A model generated the notes under the pieces. That model searched no databases, had not been told where the DNA came from, and saw nothing but the letters and a program-made list of their open reading frames with translations. Source: Ptiloglossa arizonensis (Eukaryota; Arthropoda; Insecta; Hymenoptera; Colletidae). From it: a stretch of DNA of 64,000 bases. The DNA lies in contig NC_135049.1 in assembly GCF_051014685.1 (NCBI RefSeq), positions 30,335,531 through 30,399,530 of the forward strand, written 5' to 3'. Within the stretch, counting starts at the first letter, position 1. The number at the start of each line of letters is the position of its first letter. Both the position numbers and the translations under genes were made by a program. This document shows positions 24,606-35,152 of the stretch, piece by piece.

Positions 24606-24905
24606 GTAAATATACACGTTCAACTGTACAAAACTCTTCGAGTGTCTACTTTATTACCTTTTACGATCAACCGATCGTACGAGCAAATATGACGAAGTTG
24701 AAAGAGTCGAACCGTTTGAAGTTCAGCAATTTCAGTGACTGGTAAATTTTCAAATTTTTGTCTTGCATCGGTATTTCTATAGAATTTAAAATAGTAGATA
24801 GATTGATATGAAAATAATAACTGTTTACATCTTGAATATTTATCAAATGTATTAACGGAACTAAATGAGGAATTAATCAAATTAAGAAACACAGAAGGTA
24901 AAAGA
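24606..24905. other. Unassigned coding-like block between UBE3B and nemo
   Basis: Two short stretches look protein-like but do not assemble into a gene. On the - strand, after an acceptor (attctatag) near 24,777, a frame reads ENLPVTEIAELQTVRLFQLR and continues to a stop at about 24,620. On the + strand, a frame reads LEYLSNVLTELNEELIKLRN and ends at a possible donor (ACAGAAG|gtaaaa) near 24,897. The strands conflict, no start codon fits, and I do not recognise the peptides. It may be a decayed gene, a 3' exon of an unseen transcript, or chance. Confidence 0.25.
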
Positions 24906-24986
24906 ACGAGCAGATTGCATTTCTACTCGTATTTGCGAAGAGGACGCATGAATCGCTGGTTTGGCTGCGCATTGAGTCAATACGCA

Positions 24987-24998
24987 GGTCACGTGACC
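24987..24998. promoter_or_regulatory. Perfect 12 bp E-box palindrome upstream of nemo
   Basis: The sequence ggtcacgtgacc is a perfect palindrome centred on CACGTG with GT/AC flanks. This is the form bound by bHLH-Zip factors of the MITF/TFEB/USF group. It lies at the AT-rich to GC-rich boundary where the nemo 5' region begins, so it is a plausible promoter-proximal site. Confidence 0.5.
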
Positions 24999-24999
24999 C

Positions 25000-26544
25000 C
25001 CTTTGTGAGCAGCTGGCGCTGTCGACGGCGTAGCTCACCTTCCCCTTCGGCTAGTGGCCAGCAAGCCTTGGCTGCGACAAGACGTGTGTTTTGTTCGTAC
25101 CGCGACGATCCCTCCATCGCGGCTACGCGAGAGACTCCTTTTTTCTCTTTCCCTCCCTCTCTCGCTTGTGTGTGCGCGCGCGCGTGTTTCGTGTTTGTGT
25201 GTGCGTGCTTGATCTGTACGAAGTGGCAGTGTTCTGGCTCGGCCGCAGGACCCGGACAGTGAGAGAAATTTATCGGTCGTTTGCGAACCGTCGAATAATT
25301 CGGCCCCTAAGCCGGAATCGCTGTGGCCATCGAGGACTCGACCGAGCCTTTCAGTGTTCTCTCGTTCCTTTCTCTGTTTCGTGCTACCGTGTTTCTTACG
25401 GACAAGCACCGCCCCCTTTCCACCTCCGTCCCTCTTAACGCAACGTTATGAGGCCAGCTGAGCGTAACTGACGGGAAGAGGGAGAACGGATAGCGTGCGT
25501 GTGTCAAACATAACCTAAGCGTCGTCACCCGTGGATCCAGTGACTACGCGGAAAAAAACGTGGCGCGTATTTTCAACGCACCTGCGCTCGTGGTTCGTGA
25601 CACTCGCGCATCGAGGACACCTTTTTGTTTCGATAAGAGTACGGAGTGTTAAACGATTCAAGGAACCGCGACAGTGTTCGGCCCTATCCCGACGCTTCCG
25701 AACAGAAACCTCTGACACGCAACGCCCTGTCTACCACCAACGGTGCCGAGGAAACGTGCACGAGGACATCGACTGTCTCTCTTTCTCGAGGATTAACCTC
25801 CGCGCGTTGTCGCTTTCGCCGTAGTCACGATAAAGGACGCGACCACAGTCGCTGCTGTGTTCAAGCGTGGTGTCACGAATGTTCCCCTCGTCCCTCGATT
25901 CTCCGTAAGCTTCGACCCTTCCCGCCGTTCTCCAAAAGCGCGCGTCATTCGAAACGCAAAGTTCGCGTTGAAGAAGTAACTCCGGAACGCGATCAATTAT
26001 TTTTACGGAACTCGTTGCTTCGAAACTCGAATCGACGTATTCGGATCCACGCTTCGATCGTTCGACGCGCAACAGAAATCGCGTACCATGGAACCGACCG
26101 CGATATCCAAACCGTTGTTCGATCTCTGAACAAGTACTTTTTCCCGGGCGGTACGGTGCGACGAATCAACCAAGGCCTCTCGTAGCGGTGGTTGCGAGAA
26201 AAAAAACCACGGTGTACGATCATCGATAAACGTCGATGACAATAAAGCTCCTTCGTCCCGGACGAATGTTCTCGTCGATCACGCGGTGAAGAAAAAAAGA
26301 AAACGACCTCGACGAGTTGTGTGTCAGTGTCACGTGCGTGTCCCGCCGCGGGGACGACAACGAGATAGAAGTGTACCCCGCGAAAGGTGAAAGAGTGACC
26401 AGGAAAAATAGAAACGGGAAGCAGAAGCGAGGAGGAGAGGCGTGTCCCGGGTTCCCTGAAGCAGCGGGGGCCTTGGCGGTGGCGGTGGCGGTGAATCAGG
26501 AAAGGGTTGAGGAGGGTGGCCCGTAGGGAGAGAGGAGAGCTTTG
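25000..26544 (+). promoter_or_regulatory. nemo promoter and long GC-rich 5' leader
   Basis: About 1.5 kb of CpG-rich DNA lies between the AT-rich intergenic region and the nemo start codon. Several short upstream frames are present, none conserved by eye. An alternating purine-pyrimidine run at about 25,167-25,208 is Z-DNA-prone. I cannot fix the transcription start, and an intron within the leader is possible. Confidence 0.5.
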
Positions 26545-26822
26545 ATGGCAGTAGTTGGGCCCAGCCGGCACTCGCGGGTGTCCATGAGCGTGTCTATGTC
26601 GCTGATGCAGGGGGGTGGGGCGGGGGCGACAGGCGGCGGCGGGACAACGGGGGCCCATCCGGGGCAAGCGGTCCTCGCTGCGGCGGCCGCGGCCGCGGCT
26701 GCGGCCCAGGCACCCCCCACCTACTACCACCCCGCCGCTCCTGCGCCCCCGCCACCGCCACCAGCCCAGGATCCCGTTCAGCCCGACAGACCCATCGGAT
26801 ACGGTGCCTTTGGCGTTGTCTG
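26545..26822 (+). CDS. nmo: nemo / Nemo-like kinase (NLK), first coding exon only
   Basis: This is the first coding exon of a proline-directed Ser/Thr kinase that acts in Wnt, TGF-beta and planar polarity signalling. It encodes 92 complete codons plus two bases, ending at TG|gtgagt. The ATG at 26,545 follows an in-frame TAG at 26,524. Internal methionines at residues 14, 18 and 21 are alternative starts. The N-terminus is low complexity: a Gly tract (23-33), ten Ala (45-54) and six Pro (68-73). NLK proteins carry similar homopolymer tracts here. It then enters the kinase domain with PDRPIGYGAFGVVW, the Gly-rich ATP loop, identical to NLK from memory. The rest of the kinase (VAIK lysine, HRD, DFG) is not in the window, so the following intron runs past 64,000. 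Confidence 0.93.
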
Positions 26823-27450
26823 GTGAGTAATTGCACGCTCGACAATATCGTTTGTTTACCTCCGATCGTTTCCACGACCGGCCGACCCGCAAAAAATTCA
26901 CAGGGCAAGAAGTGACGTTCAAGTCTTACCCGTCACTCGCTCTATTTCAACGCTATTTAAAACTCCTTCTTTCGAACCGTCATTCCCGGCACTAAGGTCC
27001 TTTTCGGGAAACGACTCTCGATGTCTCGAGATCCGTACTTGCGAGCAACTGTCGCGAGCTACCGATATCGGAAGAAAATAAATTTCACTTTTTTCTCGCC
27101 GACGAGAAATACTTTTCAAAGCATCGCGACAGCCACTCGTTGATAACACAGAATCAATTTTTTTCTTTTTTTATAACGCGGATCTTGTTTTCGTAATACG
27201 ATCAAAGTTACGCACGATTAACCTTCCAGTTCGAATCACCCGAGTCCGAAAAATTTTCTAAACATTTTAATCCCGGGAATGGACGCTCGACTAATTAACG
27301 CCACTTTCCACGTTTGCTACGCGCCGAACGAGAGCTCTCCAGATTCGCTGGAGAGTAAACGCACTTTCCTTCTTAGCGTGCGCATAAATCGTTGCCTTTT
27401 CCCGGCCCGAATAATTTGTGAGTTCGATAAGCAGTGGTATAAATCTCTGC

Positions 27451-27487
27451 CCCTCCCCTATCCCTACCCCCAGCGCCATCCCCCAAC
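27451..27487 (-). other. C-run tract, G-quadruplex-prone on the - strand
   Basis: Runs of three to five C recur at short spacing (cccctcccctatccctaccc and further). On the opposite strand they form a G-quadruplex pattern, about 630 bp into the nemo intron. Confidence 0.45.
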
Positions 27488-30426
27488 TCTTTTTGCCGCG
27501 TGCATCCACGCTGCGCACGCGGTAGTTTCTTGCACCGTGCTGCGAATAGGATGACGTATTGTCGCGCGAAGTTGTTTCCTTGATTTATGTACCTTTAAGT
27601 AGCACACGGTGCACCATTAAATTTTATTTCCGGATACTTCTATCTCGGCCGTGTCGGCTTTTGGAACTTCTTCGTGCCACGGGGTCCGCGGCGATTATCG
27701 GAACGTTATCGATAATTCTATCTCCCGGTAGTCGACAAATTACCTTCGGATTCCATTTCGAAGAATTCCGTGGCGTCACCGCAGAATTATGGGCACTCGT
27801 TCCGTCTCATTAGTTCCCGACTGGTTTTCGATACGCGAAAAATTCCATTTACGTCCGTTGCAATTACAGAAACATGAAATTTTTATTCACTCGCTATCGT
27901 TAATATTCTACACCAGTGTTTTTTATATACAAGTATATTTCTTTTTAAAGAACAGTCTCAAGATACATGGAACGAATAATCTTCCTCCCGGATAGTTCAA
28001 CTCCCAGTGGTTCGCGGGAAAATCAAGTTTGAGAAACACTGTTTCGACGTATATTGCGATCAGCTGGTAATTGCCACATTGAGCGTTATTACGACGCAAG
28101 ATTTAATCCACCTTTATTTAACCAAAACAATCGCCAGCAGATGCTAACGGGTCCACTTTGTATCGAGCATCGTTTCTCCTTATTTTGTTTTAATCCGTAC
28201 GCGGTCAACGCGCATTTGGGTAAACACAAACTCGCGTTTTGGCGAGGTTAATTCTTTCGCAAATACCGTCGGCACTGGAGTTTCTGTTTACGCGCGAAGA
28301 GTTTGCTTCCCGTTGTCAAGGGTACCCGCCGCTAACACAGTGTTTCGAACGCTTAAATAGCCATGCGTTATCTGGTCCACCTCCATTTTTTCCTTTTTTT
28401 TTCATCGACTGCGGAAGAATTCGCGGCGCTCTGCCCGGCCGAGTGGGTACTAAAATTACACCGCCCCCTATTGCCGTTAATCAAACGAGTTCCTTAAACC
28501 AATTCAGTTGCCACATCTTTCCGAGCGCAAGCTGCTCGCAGGTCGCCTCGAATCTCGCCAACGTTTGCGCGTGTGTATTTCCAAACAAGCGAACTTGGAA
28601 TCCGCGTACGCTTCCGAGAACAACTACTTCTTCGCAACAGGGATAAGAGAAGGTTGAAGATCTCCGCATCTTATTTTCACTTGAGAAAGAGAAAAGTCGA
28701 CTCTGTTGTCAAGGTCGTGTACCGATACGGCGGTATGTATTTATTACTCGGCTCGGTGGGTCATCGCGTTCTTCTTTCGGTTCGGTAAGAAAAAAAGTTG
28801 GTCGGGAATACGACGGTCGGTAACAATAGGGTGCGTGGCGTTTGATTTCTTTGTTTACCGGTACGGTGAAACGCGAAACACGCCACGTATCGAGGGTTTG
28901 CGAGTCTCGCATTTTCGTTTCACGGTGCACCGTATAAATCTCTCGAAAGGTCGCGATCGCGGTAACGCAGCACCGAAAGCCGACCACCGAAATAGAGAAG
29001 TCGAGGGAAATTACGAGTTCACCGGAACACGCTATAAATCGTTGGTGCGCGTAAACAGAATAAAGTTAACTAGAATCGTAAGATAACCCGGGATTACACG
29101 CGTGAAATATATCGCCGAGAGTCGAAAACGTCACTGGGGTCATTTGCATACGAGGATTTCAAGTGACAGGGAGATTCCATGAAATCGTTCCGAGCGTTGG
29201 CTGTGCGCGTGTGTAGACCGTTCGAAAATTCCCTAGATCCGAGCGTGTTCGTTCGTAAAGCGACGCGTTCACGTGAATTTTCCGCGTCGCCTTTGTGAGC
29301 GGAAAAGTGCACAGGAGGATTAGACACAATGGAAACTGCTCGGTTCCTTTTGTTTTCGCTTCCATGGGTATACCTGGCCGATAGAGGGACCAGGTTACAC
29401 CGGATTTTCGTAGAATGCCGAGCATAATGTAAAATGACGGTAATTTAAGGACGAGGCGATAATTCTGGCGTGACCAGTGGTCGGTGTAATTACCGTTAGT
29501 TTACCTGGCTCGGATGTGGGACGGATTTCGTTGGTACGTACGATTCATTGTCAATCTGGAAACATCTGCCCATCGTTACGGGCTAACGATATATTATATT
29601 TTACGTTTTACAACTGCCGGTCAAACGATCGCAGTTTGCTTTCGATCATCGCGGGTCTCGTTGGCTTTCCGACGCCCCGTGTAGGTTATGCTCGTATTCG
29701 TTTTTCTGTATACACATTCCCTAAATTTATTTTGGTACTCCTGACGATGTATCGTTTAAACGATAGGTGTCTCCCTGCGGAAGATAATATTTTCTTACGT
29801 TGGTATTTGACTTCGCGTTAAACGAAATAAACGTAACGTTCGTTTTGTATTTTAAAGTGCCAGTTAACGTCGAATTCAATTTCCAACATCGGTAAATTTC
29901 TATCCGTTTCATCGTGTACGACGTGTGGCTGGATAAAAACATCGATTCGCTTCCGCCGATAGCGAATTGTTTTCTCGGCAAACAAAGCGTTTAATTCCTC
30001 GTTAAACGCGGCAGGTGTCGATTCGACGCCCATACATTGTTCAACAATTTCGACGAGTGCCTAAAATACTCGTAACGTCTGTAACACCTTCGGGACATCG
30101 CAGCTGCGAACGTTTAATTTTTATGCGATCGTCGTCTCCCCGAAACACTCGAGGTACGTACTCTTATTTCACGCAGACCGTCGTAAAAACCCACGTTCTC
30201 CCCTAACCTCGAATCGCGGGCCAGGAAAGTTCGGTCCGCGTCGCGTAACCGCGTAAACGTTGTCGTACGTTTCGGTTCCGATGAAAAGCACGATTGTTTC
30301 GAAGGAATTAGGGCTAACGATTCCACGGATGTTGCAAGCGAGAGGGAATTTCGTGTAAAAAAGCGCGGGAAATGTACACACGTAGCGGTTTTGGGAGGGT
30401 TAAAGGACGGGGCGATGGCACGAGTA

Positions 30427-30452
30427 TGGGTGGGCGGGGAGGGGGGGGGGGG
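30427..30452 (+). other. G-quadruplex-prone G tract
   Basis: Runs of GGG, GGG, GGGG and a final stretch of about 12 G follow each other with one-base spacers. Polymerase slippage or assembly error in the long G run is possible. Confidence 0.5.
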
Positions 30453-32262
30453 TTGCCACGACGACACGGCATTCCGAGATAAGGAGGAATCGTGACCAGA
30501 TTGCGTATACGAGCTTTCGGGTTTAAACGAAGGATGCGTAGCGGTCTCACGGTGGTGCACGTTGCACAATATATTCGGCTTTAAATGACGCGCGTACGTC
30601 GTCTATGACGTATCGGGTATCGAAATCTGTGTCTCGTTTCGACGAGGTCTTAACGACTCAACCCAGATTTACAAACGCACCGACCAGGGAACATCGTTGG
30701 AATAATTGCACGCGCACTCGTGGCACAGGAGTATCTCGATTTGTTATACGCTCGAGTCCTGATTATCCGTACTCCCCCATTACATGCTAACGCTGATAAA
30801 TCGACTCTCAATTATCCGAACGTGTAATTAGAGGTTACCGTGCTCGAGATATGGAAATAGTTCCGTACAAATAATATCGACCGAGTACACGGTTTTCGAT
30901 TCCGCGGTACGAGTCGTGTTTTGCTCCCACAATCCTCCTCCCCTCCCAGCGGTCTGCCTCCTTCGCTTTTCCAACGTCTCGAGCTTTCTCGTCGGCTTCT
31001 GGGAACAATCGACGTTCTGCGTCATCGCGTTTGGGTGTTTAACGCGTCGAGTGGCGCGTCGATCACCGGCAACAACTGTCGGGGATAACCCTGGAACGCC
31101 TTTGCGGCATCCGGTGCGAACGGAGAGGTAACCAACCAACGACTCGCCGGGCAACGCGTGAAAGTGTCGCGCGTCTCGCGTGAATTTTTCAACCGCGCGC
31201 CGCCATATGCCCAAGAAACACTCGATACGTTGACTCTCGCAAGCCGGTGTTCACGGTCCGGATTAACGCCAACATATTGGAAACGACCCAAATATTCATC
31301 TCGTCTATTTACTCTCCCGTACGGTTATCGAAAAGATCTTCGCTACCGTTCAACGACCGGAAAAAATCGAACACAGTCGTGCACATCGTAGAAATATTCT
31401 ATCTTTATTATTTCGCGTTACAAATACGCTCGAAACGTTTCTTACGTTTCTCGCGGATACTTGTCACCGTTTGTAGCGTCCAAATGTACAGTCCGACGCA
31501 AAGATCGTCCCGACTTCGGACCGCCCGAAACACAATCGGGGGAAGAACGCTGTAGAGGTAAGCGAGAGCGATACAGAATCTCGAAGCAGAATCTACGGAT
31601 TCCGTATCAATTCGAAAACCGATGTCGAGATAGAAATTTATCACCCGGGAAGCACTCGTTCGCGTTTTCCTTGGATTTTTTCCCCCTCTTTTTGCTCGCG
31701 GCGATCGTCGTTCCAGCGAAATTACACTACCTTCTGTTTTTCATTTACGAGCACGCTCCCGGTGAAAATTATCCAGCTTCGCACCTTTTCGATCGGAGCT
31801 TCACTCGCGCGCGCGATCGTTCGATTATTTACCGCGCTCTTCCGCAACGGGGAAAATGAATAAAAAAAAAATACGTAAGAGCTGGGGAAAGAAGCACGTT
31901 TCCCGTTTATTTCAATTCGGACGATCGACGACGACGACGACAACGATCGTGGACGCGCAAGCGTCGACAATAGCGCGGGACCGGAAACTCCGGGCATCGA
32001 GTAACCGCATTTAAATGACAAAAAGGTTGCTGTTTACTCGGAAAGGGGGCATTAGTAACGAACGAGAGGGGGCGTAGAAACGCGAGGGGACCACCCACGT
32101 GCTCTCGCGGGGGACAGGAGGAAAAAAATGTGAAAGCCGCCGCCGCCACCACATACATTTTCACCTATTGTTACGCGACCGCCTTTTAGCCTCGCGCGTA
32201 CGCCCCGCGAAGATACGAGCGTGCACTGCACGCGAGGATTTTACGCGCGTCGTTGTGGTCGC

Positions 32263-32625
32263 TCTTGGATATAAAAAAAATAACAATCGTAGAGTTTTCA
32301 GGGTCGCTGTTGGATATAAAAAAAATAACAATCGTAGAGTTTTCAGGGTCGCTGTTGGATATGAAAAAAAATAGTAATCGCAGAGTTTTCAGGGCCGCTG
32401 TTGGATATAAAAAAAATGATAATCGTAGTTTTCAGGGTCGTTGTTGGATATAAAAAAAAATGATAATCACAGAGTTTTCAGGGTCGCTGTTTTATATGAA
32501 AAAAAAATGATAATCGTAGAGTTTTCAGGGTCGCTGTTGGATATAAAAGAAATAGTAATCATAGAGTTTTCAGGGTCGCTGTTGAATATAAAAAAAAAAT
32601 AATAATCGTAGACTCTTCAGGATCG
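32263..32625. repeat. 45 bp tandem array, about eight copies
   Basis: The word ggatataaaaaaaataa recurs at 32,267, 32,312, 32,357 and about 32,403, then continues with small indels to about 32,625. Each unit carries gagttttcagggtcgctgtt. Because 45 is a multiple of three, the array gives artefactual periodic open frames. Confidence 0.9.
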
Positions 32626-34944
32626 CGAACGAACGATTATTTTTCGAACACGTTCCGTCAAGTGGGAAACAAAAACGCGCAACGTGTAACGTTCGCGCTT
32701 TTGTACGCTCGTGGATTCTGCACGGAGTGTTGGTTCAACGGGCGATATTAACGTTTCTTTGAAAATGATCGTTCCCTCGCGAGGAATTAACCGTTTGGCG
32801 TCGAGTGCCGTTCGCTGGTTTCGTTTCGAAACTTTCGAGTGTTTCGTCGAAATTAAATAAAAATCTCATCGTCGGGTCGCGTACACATTTCGAAATATCG
32901 ATGGGTCATTCCAACCGCCGTTTGTCTTGGGACACCGTGAAAGCCAAAGGGTTCATTTTTCAATGTCCATTCGACGAACACTCGAAAGTACGTTTCACGA
33001 ATTTACTTCTCCGCAACGTCTCGGTTAATTCGAGTCGAAAGAGTTCGCAGAGGGATGCATAAAGAAAAAGAAGAAAAAGAGGAACGCATTGCTCACAGAT
33101 GACCAGCGCGTTGAATAAGAATAACGCGGGAGGTTGCTAGTTTCCAACCCTATTTTCACGTGCCAAAGAATCCGTCTCGTTCGTTTCATCGCGTATATTC
33201 GTCTCTCCCCGGATTGTTGCGCCAGTGGGAATCGGTTTAAGCGGATTACATCGCGAATCGGGTACTCGCGTTAGCTTAACACCGTCGAGAGACGAGCCAC
33301 GAATCTCCGGGACAACGTATAATTTTATTTTTCCCGGGGATCGGCTCTCAAACGAACCATTATCGCTTCTCCGTTAAAAAGTTACCGGTTCCTTCGTCGA
33401 GGAAGAAGGATACCACACGGTGAGAAAAATAATTCGCGCTCAAAGGGTCGGGCTGGATCGATCGTTCGTTTACAGGTCTCCGCATCGGCTCGTTCGACGA
33501 AGCGATGTTCAAAGAGCGAAACAGCCGTCGAAAGATTATTCGAATTTATTTACAGCGCGCGTAGACTCGGATCGAATTCGCTCGGTGTTCGATGATTAGG
33601 TAACGCGCGTACTCGATCTGCGGGTGTTCGGACTTTCCGATTCCCTTCCACGAAAATAGATTTACGAAGTTGTACGCGCGAAGGACCGAGATCTAATAAA
33701 ACATCCAGGCCGCGAGGGTGTTTAAATCATCGCGGTGAACGCTGTTAAATTTCCATAAATGGGAAAATCGTCCGGGGGTTTCGGCTACCGTGGAGAGATA
33801 CGGCTGGCAATTTTTACGCAAGTTTCTCCATAAATTTTCGCCGGTTGTTTCTCGACCCGGCTACGAAGATCTCTTCTCGCGCGGTTAAGTCTCGCGAGCT
33901 TCGTAATCGGTGGACGGTTCGAGCTCGATAAACGTTGCACGCGTCGCGTTAACTCGATTTGAATTTGTAATACGCGACGAGGAGACGTTCGAGGCGGGAT
34001 CTGAATAATGTTCTTTCGTCGAGTGTCCGTTTCCCGGTCTCGATTCGAACGCGTCGCGTCGCACCGGGCAGAACCGTACCGTGCGGTGCTAATTTTAAAG
34101 AAAATGCGTGTACGATCGTCTCGCGGCCGGCGAACAAGGAGTTAAGTAGTCGCGTTTGTGGACGATTCGTTGTCTCGTCGCGGGACGAGTTGACTCCGTT
34201 CGTAAGAGGATGAAAAGCGTTTGAAGAAAGAACGCCTTATCGGGAGACTTTTGTCGCCGCGTCGTAACGCGCATTGTTACTGCCTCTTGTTTTTCGTCGG
34301 ACGATTCTTTTGTCTTCCGCGTCGAGCTCCGCGGCGGGGCGAGGAGAGGCGAGGAGAGGGACGAGACTCGGAGTTTCTGGCCAGGGATTTTTCTTCCTCC
34401 TTTGACGGAAGTTAATTTCAAGGTTCCGGGCGCGCGCCATCGACGAAAACTCGCACGAATTTCCTCACCGTGTCGCGTGCTTCTCGGGCCAGATATCGGT
34501 AGATCGCGAACAAAGGGAAGGAACGTCTCGCGATCGATTAAACGAGGAAGCGAATCGGACTTTTATCGCGGCGCTCGATTAAGGCGCGTTATCCTCACCG
34601 ATACCGTGAAAGTACGTCGACCCAGGAATCGAACCGGCTCGATAGACCGCGTTTGGCGAATATTCGTCTCGACGAATAGTCATCGGTTATGGTTCTCTTA
34701 TCGAGTCGCTCGTATTTGCGGATCGATTGCGTGGAAATATTTCTTCGAAATATGGGAGCACGGTATCGACGCGCTCGGGCAAATAACGATATTTGCTCCG
34801 TTCGTGGGAAAGATTTCCCAGTCGAGGGCAACGGCTATCGGATGAAAATTATATTTTCTTTGTATTCGTATTTTCGCGATAGTATTATCGATGGATCGCC
34901 GATATCGTTCCGATTGAATCGAGTCCGAACGCGACCTTGGACTC

Positions 34945-35152
34945 TTTTAAATCGCGCACGGTTGACGATTCCACGGGGCATGTTTCGAATTACTTGCGAT
35001 TGAAAATACTTTGGAAAAGCTCGCACGACTCCGTTCCGACGATACACCTTTTAAATCGCGCACAGTTGACGATTCCACGGGGCATGTTTCGAATTACTTG
35101 CGATTGAAAATACTTTGGAAAAGCTCGTACGACTCCGTTCCGACGATACACC
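34945..35152. repeat. Two near-identical 104 bp tandem copies
   Basis: The unit starting ttttaaatcgcgcac at 34,945 is repeated exactly 104 bp later at 35,049. Only about two bases differ over the whole unit (cacggttg/cacagttg and gcacgac/gtacgac). This is a recent duplication, or one kept alike by gene conversion. Confidence 0.93.

Noticed and set aside
25993..26922. 309-codon - strand frame over the nemo leader and first exon
   Set aside because: It is antisense to the identified nemo exon, rich in Arg/Pro from GC-rich sequence, and lacks a conserved motif.
32099..32453. Frames with 15-residue periodic repeats
   Set aside because: They arise from the 45 bp tandem array, and the unit changes length in later copies, breaking the frame.
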